This document shows, piece by piece, positions 7,001-14,262 of a DNA stretch of 14,262 bases. Source of the DNA: an uncultured Burkholderiales bacterium (GTDB lineage Bacteria > Pseudomonadota > Gammaproteobacteria > Burkholderiales > Burkholderiaceae_C); NCBI GenBank assembly GCA_903953985.1, contig CAJBLW010000242.1:1-14262 (forward strand), written 5' to 3'. The first letter of the stretch is position 1, and each line of letters opens with the position of its first letter. The position numbers were made by a program, and so were the translations under genes. The notes below the pieces were generated by a model that did no database searches, was not told the DNA's origin, and saw nothing but the letters and a program-made list of their open reading frames with translations.

Positions 7001-7079
7001 ATTGTTGGCCCGCAAATCGGTGCCAGGGCCAAACAAAGCGGTGGCGCACGAGGCCCCGTCTGAGACAGTTGTGCATTGA
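3996..7079 (+). CDS. RND multidrug efflux permease (AcrB/HAE1 family)
   Basis: An inner-membrane, proton-driven transporter that captures substrates from the periplasm and passes them to the outer-membrane channel. The 1027 residues compare with about 1030-1050 for AcrB-like pumps. TM1 lies at about 11-30, followed by a large periplasmic loop to about 333. TM2 to TM6 form the first membrane block, and TM7 (about 525-543) leads to the second periplasmic loop. The proton-relay residues are intact: the Asp pair D400-D401 in GLVVDDAIVVLEN (TM4) and K916 in LITKHGILIVEF (TM10), equivalent to AcrB D407, D408 and K940. PLEDRG (551-556) after TM7 is typical of the hydrophobe/amphiphile exporter branch, and metal-pump (CusA-type) signatures are absent. 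GAGGG (3985-3989) stands six bases before the ATG. It ends 39 bases before the terminator stem. No outer-membrane factor gene follows within the visible sequence. Confidence 0.97.
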   Translation: MQLAEVSIRRPVLAVVMSMLIVLIGAVSFKSLSLREYPKIDEPTVTVTTRYVGASAEVVESQVTKPLEDSIAGIDAVDVITSISRAEQSQITVRFRLEKDADTAAAEVRDRTSRVRNRLPQAIEEPVIAKVEADAFPVIWLAFSSDTLNALQINDLVNRVVKPRLQTVTGVADVRIFGERKYAMLVSLDHARLSSYKLTPQDVEDAIRRSNLELPAGRIESNNREFSVSSQTDLTRPGQFGEIVIRSVNGFPVKLRDVAQIKEDAANDRSAVRLNGRPAISAGVIRQATANPLELSKGVREMIPRLKADLPGDMAIEVANDNSVFIDRSIKNVFQTILEAVVLVALVIFVFLRTIRASIIPIITIPVSLIGAFAMMALAGFTINTLTLLALVLAIGLVVDDAIVVLENIYRHIEEGLDPFSAAIKGVREISFAVIAMTMTLAAVFAPLAFTPGRTGKLFGEFALALAGAVIVSGFVALTLAPMLSSKLLRHNPNPGWFDRSMERMLTGLSNGYESLLTLILNRARWVVVLVMVGSGVGIAMIYPTMKQELAPLEDRGVILATVNAPDGSTLEYTDRYARSLEKFGQAYPEFDRIFANMGNPTVGQGSVVYRAVDWDERKRTTLEIARELGGKFNSLPGVNAFPITPPSLGQGFRERPLNFVIQTSDSYQNLNQLTRQLMDEVAKNPGILSPDVDLRLNKPELRIEVDRVKANELGVSIEVVARTIETMLGGRVVTRYKRDAEQYDVIVQTLVASRNTPDDIDVIQVRGRNDTMVPLSSLVKVRESVSPRELNHFGQRRSVSITANLAPDYSLGEAIKFMDEAAAKVLKPGYTTELNGTSREFKNSQGALVVVFVLALLFIFLVLSAQFESFIDPFVIMLSVPLSTIGALLALKFTGGSLNVYSQIGLITLVGLITKHGILIVEFTNQLREKGMAMQEALIKASAQRLRPILMTTGAMVLGAVPLALATGAGAESRTQIGWVIVGGMSLGTLLAVFVVPTMYSLLARKSVPGPNKAVAHEAPSETVVH

Positions 7080-7118
7080 TTGCCTGAAACACAGGCGCTG
7101 TGCAGCGTCTTAGTCATT

Positions 7119-7144
7119 AAAAAAGCGGCCTAGGCCGCTTTTTT
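7119..7144. terminator. Bidirectional rho-independent terminator at the mirror axis
   Basis: A6 (7119-7124), the self-complementary GCGGCCTAGGCCGC (7125-7138) and T6 (7139-7144) form a textbook intrinsic terminator: a GC stem with a four-base CTAG loop and a U tract on the + strand. By symmetry it works identically on the - strand. It stands 39 bases after the RND permease stop and would end the efflux operon transcript. Only this element, perhaps with a few flanking bases, is likely to be naturally palindromic. The remaining symmetry probably comes from the assembler or polymerase turning round here. Confidence 0.9.
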
Positions 7145-7183
7145 AATGACTAAGACGCTGCACAGCGCCTGTGTTTCAGGCAA

Positions 7184-10100
7184 TCAATGCACAACTGTCT
7201 CAGACGGGGCCTCGTGCGCCACCGCTTTGTTTGGCCCTGGCACCGATTTGCGGGCCAACAATGAGTACATGGTGGGCACCACAAACACAGCCAACAAAGT
7301 GCCCAAGCTCATGCCGCCCACAATCACCCAGCCGATTTGCGTGCGGCTTTCAGCACCTGCGCCGGTAGCCAAGGCCAGAGGCACCGCGCCCAGCACCATG
7401 GCACCGGTGGTCATCAAGATCGGGCGCAAACGCTGGGCAGACGCCTTGATCAGAGCCTCTTGCATCGCCATGCCTTTTTCGCGCAACTGGTTGGTGAACT
7501 CCACAATCAAAATGCCGTGCTTGGTGATCAAGCCCACCAGCGTGATCAGGCCAATTTGAGAATACACGTTGAGCGACCCTCCTGTGAATTTAAGCGCCAG
7601 CAGCGCCCCGATCGTGGACAAGGGCACCGACAGCATGATGACAAAGGGGTCGATGAAACTCTCAAACTGGGCAGACAAGACCAAGAAGATGAACAGCAGC
7701 GCCAGCACGAAGACGACCACCAAAGCGCCCTGAGAGTTCTTGAATTCGCGCGATGTGCCGTTCAGCTCAGTGGTGTAGCCCGGTTTGAGCACCTTGGCCG
7801 CCGCTTCATCCATGAACTTGATCGCTTCACCCAGTGAGTAATCAGGGGCCAGGTTGGCAGTGATGGACACCGAGCGGCGCTGACCAAAGTGATTCAGCTC
7901 ACGCGGCGACACGCTCTCTCGCACCTTGACCAAGCTGGACAGCGGGACCATGGTGTCGTTGCGACCGCGCACCTGAATCACGTCGATGTCGTCAGGCGTA
8001 TTTCGGCTGGCGACCAATGTTTGCACGATCACATCGTATTGCTCCGCATCGCGCTTGTATCGAGTGACCACACGCCCCCCCAGCATGGTCTCGATGGTGC
8101 GGGCCACCACCTCGATGCTCACGCCCAGTTCGTTGGCCTTCACGCGATCCACCTCGATGCGCAGCTCGGGTTTGTTCAGACGCAAATCCACGTCAGGCGA
8201 CAAGATGCCCGGATTCTTGGCCACCTCGTCCATCAACTGGCGGGTCAACTGATTCAAATTTTGGTAGCTGTCGGAGGTCTGAATCACAAAGTTGAGAGGA
8301 CGCTCGCGAAAGCCTTGACCCAACGAGGGCGGCGTGATCGGGAACGCGTTGACACCCGGCAGGCTGTTGAACTTACCACCCAATTCGCGGGCTATCTCCA
8401 GGGTGGTGCGCTTGCGCTCGTCCCAGTCCACCGCACGGTAGACCACCGAACCTTGGCCGACTGTGGGGTTGCCCATGTTGGCAAAAATCCGGTCGAACTC
8501 GGGATAGGCCTGACCGAACTTCTCCAACGAACGGGCGTAGCGGTCGGTGTATTCCAGCGTGGAACCATCGGGCGCGTTGACCGTGGCCAAAATCACGCCC
8601 CGGTCTTCCAGCGGCGCGAGTTCTTGCTTCATGGTGGGGTAAATCATCGCAATCCCAACCCCAGAGCCCACCATGACCAACACCACCACCCAACGGGCGC
8701 GGTTCAAGATCAAGGTCAACAGGCTTTCATAGCCGTTGGACAAGCCCGTGAGCATGCGCTCCATGGAGCGGTCGAACCAGCCAGGGTTGGGGTTGTGGCG
8801 CAGCAGTTTGCTGCTGAGCATCGGTGCCAAGGTCAAGGCCACAAAACCGGACACGATCACCGCGCCTGCCAGCGCCAGCGCAAACTCGCCAAACAATTTA
8901 CCGGTGCGCCCAGGGGTGAAAGCCAGGGGCGCAAACACTGCAGCCAGCGTCATGGTCATGGCGATGACTGCAAAACTGATCTCACGGACACCCTTGATGG
9001 CAGCAGAAAACGGGTCGAGTCCTTCCTCGATGTGCCGGTAAATGTTTTCAAGGACCACAATGGCATCGTCCACCACAAGACCAATGGCCAGCACCAGCGC
9101 CAGCAAAGTCAGTGTGTTGATGGTGAAACCTGCCAAAGCCATCATGGCGAACGCTCCGATCAGACTGACCGGGATGGTGATGATGGGGATGATGGAAGCT
9201 CGGATGGTGCGCAAGAACACGAAAATAACCAAGGCCACCAAGACCACTGCTTCCAAGATGGTCTGAAACACGTTCTTGATGGAGCGGTCGATGAAGACCG
9301 AGTTGTCGTTGGCCACCTCGATCGCCATGTCACCGGGCAAGTCTGCCTTCAGACGGGGAATCATCTCGCGCACGCCTTTGGACAGTTCCAGCGGGTTGGC
9401 CGTGGCCTGCCGAATCACGCCTGCAGAAATAGCCGGCCGCCCATTGAGACGCACCGCGCTGCGGTCATTGGCGGCGTCTTCCTTGATCTGGGCGACGTCG
9501 CGCAACTTGACTGGAAAGCCGTTGACACTGCGGATCACAATCTCACCAAACTGGCCCGGGCGGGTCAGGTCGGTCTGAGAGGACACACTGAACTCGCGGT
9601 TGTTCGACTCAATCCGGCCCGCTGGTAACTCGAGGTTGCTGCGCCGTATGGCGTCTTCCACGTCTTGTGGGGTGAGCTTGTAGGAAGACAGGCGGGCATG
9701 GTCCAGCGAGACGAGCATGGCGTACTTGCGTTCACCAAAAATGCGCACATCGGCCACACCCGTCACGGTTTGGAGACGCGGCTTGACCACGCGGTTGACC
9801 AAGTCATTGATTTGCAGGGCATTGAGTGTGTCGCTGGAAAAAGCCAGCCAAATCACCGGAAAGGCATCGGCTTCGACCTTGGCAATCACCGGTTCTTCAA
9901 TGGCCTGAGGCAAACGGTTGCGCACCCGTGAAGTGCGGTCGCGCACTTCGGCAGCTGCCGTATCGGCGTCTTTTTCCAGACGAAAGCGCACCGTGATCTG
10001 CGACTGCTCAGCGCGGCTGATGGACGTGATGACATCCACCGCGTCAATGCCGGCAATCGAATCTTCCAGAGGTTTGGTGACCTGCGACTCGACCACTTCG

Positions 10101-10267
10101 GCCGAGGCCCCGACATAGCGGGTGGTCACCGTGACAGTAGGCTCGTCGATTTTGGGGTATTCGCGCAGAGACAGGCTCTTGAAGCTGACGGCACCAATCA
10201 ACACGATCAACATGGACATGACGACGGCCAATACAGGCCGGCGGATGGAGACTTCAGCGAGCTGCAT
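7184..10267 (-). CDS. RND multidrug efflux permease (mirror copy)
   Basis: The translation is identical over all 1027 residues to the left-arm permease at 3996-7079, including the TM4 Asp pair D400-D401 and the TM10 lysine K916. It is read towards the central terminator, so the two permease copies converge tail to tail with 104 bases between their stop codons. Two converging, base-identical 3-kb genes are a hallmark of a fold-back contig rather than of a natural duplication, where at least some divergence is expected. Confidence 0.9.
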   Translation of the reverse strand: MQLAEVSIRRPVLAVVMSMLIVLIGAVSFKSLSLREYPKIDEPTVTVTTRYVGASAEVVESQVTKPLEDSIAGIDAVDVITSISRAEQSQITVRFRLEKDADTAAAEVRDRTSRVRNRLPQAIEEPVIAKVEADAFPVIWLAFSSDTLNALQINDLVNRVVKPRLQTVTGVADVRIFGERKYAMLVSLDHARLSSYKLTPQDVEDAIRRSNLELPAGRIESNNREFSVSSQTDLTRPGQFGEIVIRSVNGFPVKLRDVAQIKEDAANDRSAVRLNGRPAISAGVIRQATANPLELSKGVREMIPRLKADLPGDMAIEVANDNSVFIDRSIKNVFQTILEAVVLVALVIFVFLRTIRASIIPIITIPVSLIGAFAMMALAGFTINTLTLLALVLAIGLVVDDAIVVLENIYRHIEEGLDPFSAAIKGVREISFAVIAMTMTLAAVFAPLAFTPGRTGKLFGEFALALAGAVIVSGFVALTLAPMLSSKLLRHNPNPGWFDRSMERMLTGLSNGYESLLTLILNRARWVVVLVMVGSGVGIAMIYPTMKQELAPLEDRGVILATVNAPDGSTLEYTDRYARSLEKFGQAYPEFDRIFANMGNPTVGQGSVVYRAVDWDERKRTTLEIARELGGKFNSLPGVNAFPITPPSLGQGFRERPLNFVIQTSDSYQNLNQLTRQLMDEVAKNPGILSPDVDLRLNKPELRIEVDRVKANELGVSIEVVARTIETMLGGRVVTRYKRDAEQYDVIVQTLVASRNTPDDIDVIQVRGRNDTMVPLSSLVKVRESVSPRELNHFGQRRSVSITANLAPDYSLGEAIKFMDEAAAKVLKPGYTTELNGTSREFKNSQGALVVVFVLALLFIFLVLSAQFESFIDPFVIMLSVPLSTIGALLALKFTGGSLNVYSQIGLITLVGLITKHGILIVEFTNQLREKGMAMQEALIKASAQRLRPILMTTGAMVLGAVPLALATGAGAESRTQIGWVIVGGMSLGTLLAVFVVPTMYSLLARKSVPGPNKAVAHEAPSETVVH

Positions 10268-11648
10268 CGGCGGCCCTCAGGCAAGGATTGGGGCCAGACA
10301 AGGCCATAGGACGACCCGAGCCCTGGCTGGGTCGGGCAGCACCCGAAGCGCGTGCACCTTGCGGACCTGCACCTTGTGCTGCAGCCCCTGCAGGCGAACT
10401 GCCTGCGGCGGGAGCGCCAGGTGTTGCGGCACCCGGCCCTCCAGGGCCGGGCTGCCCAGGGGGGCCTCCAGGCTTGCCACCTGCGGCCTGGGGCAAGTCA
10501 ACCACGCGCACGGCCGTGCCGTCTTTTTGCAAGCGCTGATGACCCGCCGTCACCACGGTGTCGCCTGCAGCCAGGCCCTCCACAATCTCTACCTTGCCCG
10601 GCTGGCGCAAGCCGACCTTGACCGCCACACGCTCGGACACGCGCACATCGGGCTTGTCACCTTGCACCACCTTGACCACAAAGGTGCGCCCGCCTTGCGG
10701 GATGATGGCTTCCTCGGGAATGACCAAAGCGTTATCGCGCGAGCCAAAGACCGCGTTCACGCGGGCAAACATGCCTGGGCGCAATTGCTGCTGGCGGTTG
10801 TCGATGCAGCCACGCACGCCGACAGAGCGTCCATTGGCTTCGATCAAAGGGTCCACGGCTTGCACGATGGCCGAGAAAGGCCGCCCAGGCAAGGCGTCCA
10901 CCGTCAGCTGCGCTTTTTGACCCGCTCTGACCTTGGCTTGAAAGCGCTCCGGCAAACGGAAGTCGAGCAGCACCGCATCGATGTCTTCCACGTTGACCAT
11001 GTCCGCGCCGTCCTTAAGGTAATCGCCGACGTTGATTTGCTTGAGGCCGGTGATGCCATCAAACGGGGCCAGGACCTGCAGACGCTGCAACGTGGCCTGT
11101 GCCAGAGACAGCTTGGCACGCGAGACCTCCAGGGCTGCTGCGCTCTCGTCAAGCGAGCGCTGGCTGATGAAGTTTTGCGCCACCAGTTCCTGGTTGCGCT
11201 TGTGGTTGGCCTCGGCGATGGACAACTCGGCCTTGGACTGAGCCAGCTGGGCCTGCTGCAACTGGTCTTCAAACTGAACCATCAATTGACCCTTGCGCAC
11301 ACGCTGGCCATCGTCGAAGAAGATTTGTTTGACACGGCCACCCACCTCTGGGCGCAGCATCACACCCTGCCTGGAGCGCAAACTGCCCACGGCCTGAGTC
11401 TCGTCCACCAGGGTCATGCTTTCGACCTTGGCAACTTCCACGGTAGGCGCTCGCCCTGGACCCCCCGCAGCGCCACCCGCACCTCCGCCAGCAGCTGCGC
11501 CAGAAGCAGCACCCGCAGGCGCAGCAGAGGCAGTCACAGTGTTGGCGGCATTGCCAACCGGGGCCTTGTTTTGCCACCACCATGCGGCCCCAGAGGCCAC
11601 GGAAATGCCCAACAGGGCCAGCAATGCATATTTCTTCTTGTAAGCCAT
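10254..11648 (-). CDS. RND efflux periplasmic adaptor (mirror copy)
   Basis: Identical to the left-arm membrane fusion protein: 464 residues with the N-terminal anchor, lipoyl halves, helical hairpin, beta-barrel and Gly/Pro-rich tail. It overlaps the mirrored permease start by the same 14 bases (10254-10267). The intragenic GC hairpin recurs at 10429-10455. It is a real adaptor sequence, but probably not a second genomic copy. Confidence 0.9.
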   Translation of the reverse strand: MAYKKKYALLALLGISVASGAAWWWQNKAPVGNAANTVTASAAPAGAASGAAAGGGAGGAAGGPGRAPTVEVAKVESMTLVDETQAVGSLRSRQGVMLRPEVGGRVKQIFFDDGQRVRKGQLMVQFEDQLQQAQLAQSKAELSIAEANHKRNQELVAQNFISQRSLDESAAALEVSRAKLSLAQATLQRLQVLAPFDGITGLKQINVGDYLKDGADMVNVEDIDAVLLDFRLPERFQAKVRAGQKAQLTVDALPGRPFSAIVQAVDPLIEANGRSVGVRGCIDNRQQQLRPGMFARVNAVFGSRDNALVIPEEAIIPQGGRTFVVKVVQGDKPDVRVSERVAVKVGLRQPGKVEIVEGLAAGDTVVTAGHQRLQKDGTAVRVVDLPQAAGGKPGGPPGQPGPGGPGAATPGAPAAGSSPAGAAAQGAGPQGARASGAARPSQGSGRPMALSGPNPCLRAADAAR

Positions 11649-11799
11649 TCAAGTTTCTCTCAGGTTGCAGACGCCAAGACTTCAGCAATGTAACAGCGTG
11701 CAAGCTATTTCCCCATGCATGGAAGGGCCTTGAGACAGGCCAAGTCTTTGGCATCCGTGCGGCATGGGCGATAACTTGTGCCGGCTTGGGTAAGCGATT
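11649..11799 (-). other. Intergenic region between rnhA and the efflux operon (mirror copy)
   Basis: The mirror of the left-arm gap, with the same short stem (11739-11752) and the ten-base palindrome CCATGCATGG (11713-11722). It shows no gene and no intrinsic terminator. Confidence 0.4.
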
Positions 11800-12246
11800 T
11801 CATTGGCCCAAGGCTTTGCCCACGCCTAGGTTGGCCAGTGCATCAGCCCGTTCGTTGCCCGGATCACCGTTGTGGCCTTTGACCCAGCGCCAGTCAATTT
11901 GGTGTCCCGAAGAGGACACCACGGCGTCGAGTTTTTGCCACAAATCGGCATTTTTGACAGGTTGCTTGGCGGCGGTTCGCCAGCCCCGGGCTTTCCAGCC
12001 ATGGATCCACTCGGTGATGCCCTTGCGCACATATTCGCTGTCCAGGTACAGCGTGACCTGACATGGGCGCTTAAGCGCCAACAGGCCTTCGATGACGGCA
12101 GTCATTTCCATACGGTTGTTGGTGGTGTTCAACTCGCCTCCAAACAGCTCTTGAACATGCTGGCCATACTGCAAGCGAGCGCCCCAACCGCCGGGGCCAG
12201 GGTTGCCTTTGCAGGCACCATCGGTGTGAATTTCAACGTGGGTCAA
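11800..12246 (-). CDS. rnhA: Ribonuclease HI (mirror copy)
   Basis: Identical 148-residue RNase HI with D9, E47, D69, H124 and D134, from the same TTG start (12244-12246 on the minus strand). It overlaps the mirrored methyltransferase by 14 bases. Duplicate, base-identical housekeeping genes in one short window support the artefact reading. Confidence 0.9.
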   Translation of the reverse strand: MTHVEIHTDGACKGNPGPGGWGARLQYGQHVQELFGGELNTTNNRMEMTAVIEGLLALKRPCQVTLYLDSEYVRKGITEWIHGWKARGWRTAAKQPVKNADLWQKLDAVVSSSGHQIDWRWVKGHNGDPGNERADALANLGVGKALGQ

Positions 12247-13114
12247 AAGCGTCTTTCTCGGCAGGGGGGGGGGTCATGAAGGTATCGGAGCGGGCTACGG
12301 GCGCGGTCGCTGCAGCGGGCGATCGTACCGTGCGCCATTGGCGCGCCTGAAGCAAGCGTCCCCCAGTCACACGTTTGGTGGCCATCAGCAGATAAACACC
12401 TCCCAAAATGGGCCACCAACGCTCCCCTGCGCGCTCCATCCAGCCCAGGCGCTGCATCCAGCGCTCACTGCCCAGAGCTGGGCTCCAACCCCCGAAACGG
12501 CTCACCTGGACCTCAAAACCCAGCAACCGCAACCAATCACGCAAGCGTCGATAAGCGATCAGGCTGTGCACCGGCGCGCCCTCTACAAGGCGCTTGCTGC
12601 CGCGCTGTGGCCGCCATCCCCACAAACTCATGGGGTTCAGGCCTGTGATCAGCACCTGCCCCTCGGGAATCAGCACCCGCTCGACCTCGCGCAAACAGGC
12701 ATGCGGATCGGCCGAGCGCTCCAGCGTGTGCGGCAAAACCACCAGGTCCAGGCTGTCGGCCTGCCAGGGCCAAGCCCGGCTGTCCAGCCAGACATCGGGG
12801 TCATCCTCCAGTGGAATGGCATTGGTCGGGAACAGCGACTGCTGCAAGTTCTGCAGCTCTGGCGGGCACAAAGCCCTTTTCGATTGAGGCCATTCGAACT
12901 CGGCGCCTGCTTGCCAGCGATGGGGTATTCGGTTGTGGCGCAAGGCTTTCAGCTCTGGCCAACCCAGTTGAACTGCGTGATAGCCAAAGACATCGGCCAG
13001 CAACGCATCGGTCTGGGCTTGCTCCCAGGCGAGCAAGCGCGAGGCCACAGGTTGACCTAGATGCGCCAGCCAGGCGGGCGTTGGGTATTGGCTTTCTATA
13101 ATCACAGGCTCCAT
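12233..13114 (-). CDS. YafS-like SAM-dependent methyltransferase (mirror copy)
   Basis: Identical to the left-arm methyltransferase, including the homopolymer (seen here as G10 on the + strand at 12264-12273). The start has the same ambiguity: ATG at 13114 preferred, with ATG at 13123 and TTG at 13147 in the same frame. That even the homopolymer length is equal in both arms argues that both derive from a single stretch of template or graph. Confidence 0.8.
   Translation of the reverse strand: MEPVIIESQYPTPAWLAHLGQPVASRLLAWEQAQTDALLADVFGYHAVQLGWPELKALRHNRIPHRWQAGAEFEWPQSKRALCPPELQNLQQSLFPTNAIPLEDDPDVWLDSRAWPWQADSLDLVVLPHTLERSADPHACLREVERVLIPEGQVLITGLNPMSLWGWRPQRGSKRLVEGAPVHSLIAYRRLRDWLRLLGFEVQVSRFGGWSPALGSERWMQRLGWMERAGERWWPILGGVYLLMATKRVTGGRLLQARQWRTVRSPAAATAPVARSDTFMTPPPAEKDAFDPR
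13097..13102 (+). promoter_or_regulatory. Probable -10 box for gloB (mirror copy)
   Basis: A perfect TATAAT ten bases upstream of the gloB start on the + strand, without a recognisable -35 hexamer; the counterpart of the box at 1161-1166. Confidence 0.45.
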
Positions 13115-13886
13115 GAAACTCATTGCCCTGCCCGCTTTCGCAGACAACTATATTTGGTTGTTGCACACCGACCGACATGCCCTTGTGGTGGACCCCGGCG
13201 ACAGTGCGCCCGTGCTGGCCTGGATGCAAGCGCACCCGAGTCTGCAGCTGGACACGATTCTAGTCACGCACCATCATGCCGATCACACCGGCGGCCTGGC
13301 CGAACTGCTGGACCGAACCGGGGCCCGTGTGATCGGCCCTGCCCTAGAAAAAATGCCAGTGCCCACCCAGGGCCTGCAACAAGGTGACTGCTTTGACTGG
13401 CACGGCCTGCAACTTCATGTTCACGAGGTGCCGGGCCATACCCTGGGTCACATCGCATTTTGGGCGCAGCCCACGGGCCAGGACCCCCTGCTTTTTTGTG
13501 GCGACACGCTGTTTTCCGGCGGCTGCGGCCGGTTGTTTGAAGGCACGCCGTCCCAAATGCTGGACTCACTTGACCGCCTGGCCGCCTTGCCCGATGCCAC
13601 GCGGGTGTGCTGCGCTCACGAGTACACCTTGTCCAACTTGAAGTTTGCTCTGACCGTCGAACCCGGCAACTTGGCGCTGCAAGACCACTGGGCGCATTGC
13701 ACGCGTCTGCGCAGCCAAGCGCTGCCCACTTTGCCTGTGGCGCTTCACACAGAACGCGCCATCAACCCTTTCTTGCGAAGCCGAGTGGCCTCTGTCGCTT
13801 CCGCAGTGCGCCAGCATGACCGCCTGGCCGTGGATGATGTGACCACCTTTGCAGCGCTTCGCCAATGGAAAAACAACTTCCGATGA
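13113..13886 (+). CDS. gloB: Hydroxyacylglutathione hydrolase (glyoxalase II, mirror copy)
   Basis: Identical 257-residue glyoxalase II with the THHHADH motif and ligands H109, D131 and H169. The TATAAT box recurs at 13097-13102, ten bases before the ATG. Its stop overlaps the mltD start as ATGA at 13883-13886. Confidence 0.92.
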   Translation: MKLIALPAFADNYIWLLHTDRHALVVDPGDSAPVLAWMQAHPSLQLDTILVTHHHADHTGGLAELLDRTGARVIGPALEKMPVPTQGLQQGDCFDWHGLQLHVHEVPGHTLGHIAFWAQPTGQDPLLFCGDTLFSGGCGRLFEGTPSQMLDSLDRLAALPDATRVCCAHEYTLSNLKFALTVEPGNLALQDHWAHCTRLRSQALPTLPVALHTERAINPFLRSRVASVASAVRQHDRLAVDDVTTFAALRQWKNNFR

Positions 13887-14262
13887 ACCTGACTGTCCTT
13901 GGCTCAGCCCGCCTCATACGCCACAGCTGGGTCTTGCTGCTGGCGGCTTTCTTATCTGGATGCGCCACCTCGGTGCCTACCCCGCAGCCTCCCATGGAGC
14001 GCCTGCCTGCGTCCGAGGCAGCGCCCACACCAGTTGCTTCGGTGGTGCCACCCGTGCCGCCGGTGCCTGCAACCATAAAAGGCCCTGTGGTGCCTTTGGC
14101 GCCTGCGGTGACCGAAATGAGCGAGGAGCGGCCGGTGGCCCTCAAGCCCCATGCCATTCTCGGCCTGCAAGAGCAAATCGACATCTGGGAGCGCATCCGC
14201 CGGGGCTTCGCCATGCCCGACTTGGACAACCCCCTGGTCCGTAACCGCGAGCAGTGGTATGC
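13883..14262 (+). CDS. mltD: MltD-like lytic transglycosylase, N-terminal part (mirror copy)
   Basis: The same 126 residues as at the left edge: signal segment, lipobox LSGC with Cys27, Pro-rich linker and the pre-catalytic DIWERIRRGF region. It is cut by the window end at exactly the same base as the left copy. The catalytic domain is not in the window. Confidence 0.82.
   Translation, partial: MNLTVLGSARLIRHSWVLLLAAFLSGCATSVPTPQPPMERLPASEAAPTPVASVVPPVPPVPATIKGPVVPLAPAVTEMSEERPVALKPHAILGLQEQIDIWERIRRGFAMPDLDNPLVRNREQWY

Larger units (their letters stand above)
1..7131 (+). repeat. Left arm of a window-length perfect inverted repeat
   Basis: The first base pairs with the last: the window opens gcataccactgc and closes gcagtggtatgc. 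The same relation holds for every gene boundary and translation I compared between the arms. Gene coordinates in the two arms always sum to 14263, and the encoded proteins are identical. I saw no mismatch and no spacer. This arm carries the partial mltD, gloB, the YafS-like methyltransferase, rnhA, the membrane fusion protein and the RND permease. Natural zero-spacer palindromes of this size are strongly unstable in bacteria, because SbcCD cleaves the extruded hairpin and replication slips across it. I therefore infer an assembly or library artefact, and treat this arm as the real sequence simply by convention. Confidence 0.97.
7132..14262 (-). repeat. Right arm: exact reverse complement of the left arm
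   Basis: This half adds no new sequence information; it is the left arm read on the opposite strand. Its genes are listed separately so that the window is fully covered, but they should not be counted as second gene copies unless reads spanning the axis at 7131/7132 prove that the junction exists. If it is an artefact, the true genomic sequence downstream of the terminator is missing from this window. Confidence 0.97.

Noticed and set aside
7100..7163. Transposon end, telomere resolution site or replication origin at the centre
   Set aside because: Beyond the terminator-like hairpin there are no iterons, DnaA-box cluster, transposase gene or target-site duplication. A protelomerase site would also be expected with phage or plasmid genes, and none are present.
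7146..7559. Small open frames starting just beside the axis on both sides (also 6704-7117)
   Set aside because: They are antisense shadows of the permease 3' end, and their apparent divergent symmetry is only a result of the mirrored window.
1..14262. A natural tandem or inverted duplication that amplifies an efflux pump, as in resistance gene amplification
   Set aside because: There is no spacer, no insertion sequence at the junction, no divergence between arms, and the ends are symmetric to the base. An artefact explains all of these more simply, although reads could overturn this.

Overview
The 14,262-base window is one perfect inverted repeat. Bases 1-7131 reappear as their exact reverse complement at 7132-14262, with no spacer, and the mirror axis lies between 7131 and 7132. 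Every gene therefore appears twice, on opposite strands, at positions that sum to 14263, and translations of the two copies are identical. The axis sits inside a short self-complementary GC-rich hairpin flanked by A6 and T6, which looks like an ordinary rho-independent terminator. Both ends of the window stop at the same base of the same gene. The simplest reading is an assembly or library fold-back artefact seeded by that terminator, so only about 7.1 kb of independent sequence is present. A real giant palindrome cannot be excluded from sequence alone.

The organism looks like a betaproteobacterium of the order Burkholderiales, probably Comamonadaceae. This is inferred from high GC, strong third-position GC bias and the style of the proteins, not from a marker gene.

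Unique content, read on the left arm: (a) 1-380, minus, the N-terminal part of a lipoprotein lytic transglycosylase (mltD), cut by the window edge; (b) 377-1150, minus, gloB (glyoxalase II), overlapping mltD by an ATGA junction; (c) 1149-2030, plus, a YafS-like methyltransferase divergent from gloB, with the start codons overlapping; (d) 2017-2463, plus, rnhA (RNase HI) from a TTG start; (e) a 151-base gap; (f) 2615-4009, plus, a periplasmic membrane fusion protein; (g) 3996-7079, plus, an AcrB-type RND efflux permease, followed by the terminator at the axis. The right arm (7132-14262) is the mirror image.

The genes fall into two blocks. mltD-gloB-methyltransferase-rnhA matches the conserved E. 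coli neighbourhood mltD-gloB-yafS-rnhA(-dnaQ): cell-wall turnover, methylglyoxal detoxification, an uncharacterised methyltransferase and RNA:DNA hybrid removal. The second block is a two-gene RND efflux operon without its own outer-membrane channel, sitting where dnaQ lies in E. coli. I found no phage, CRISPR, toxin-antitoxin, transposon or tRNA/rRNA signal, and no convincing undescribed system. The best secondary observations are a C10 tract that puts the methyltransferase and RNase H one slip away from a fusion, and apparently overlapping face-to-face promoters between gloB and the methyltransferase.
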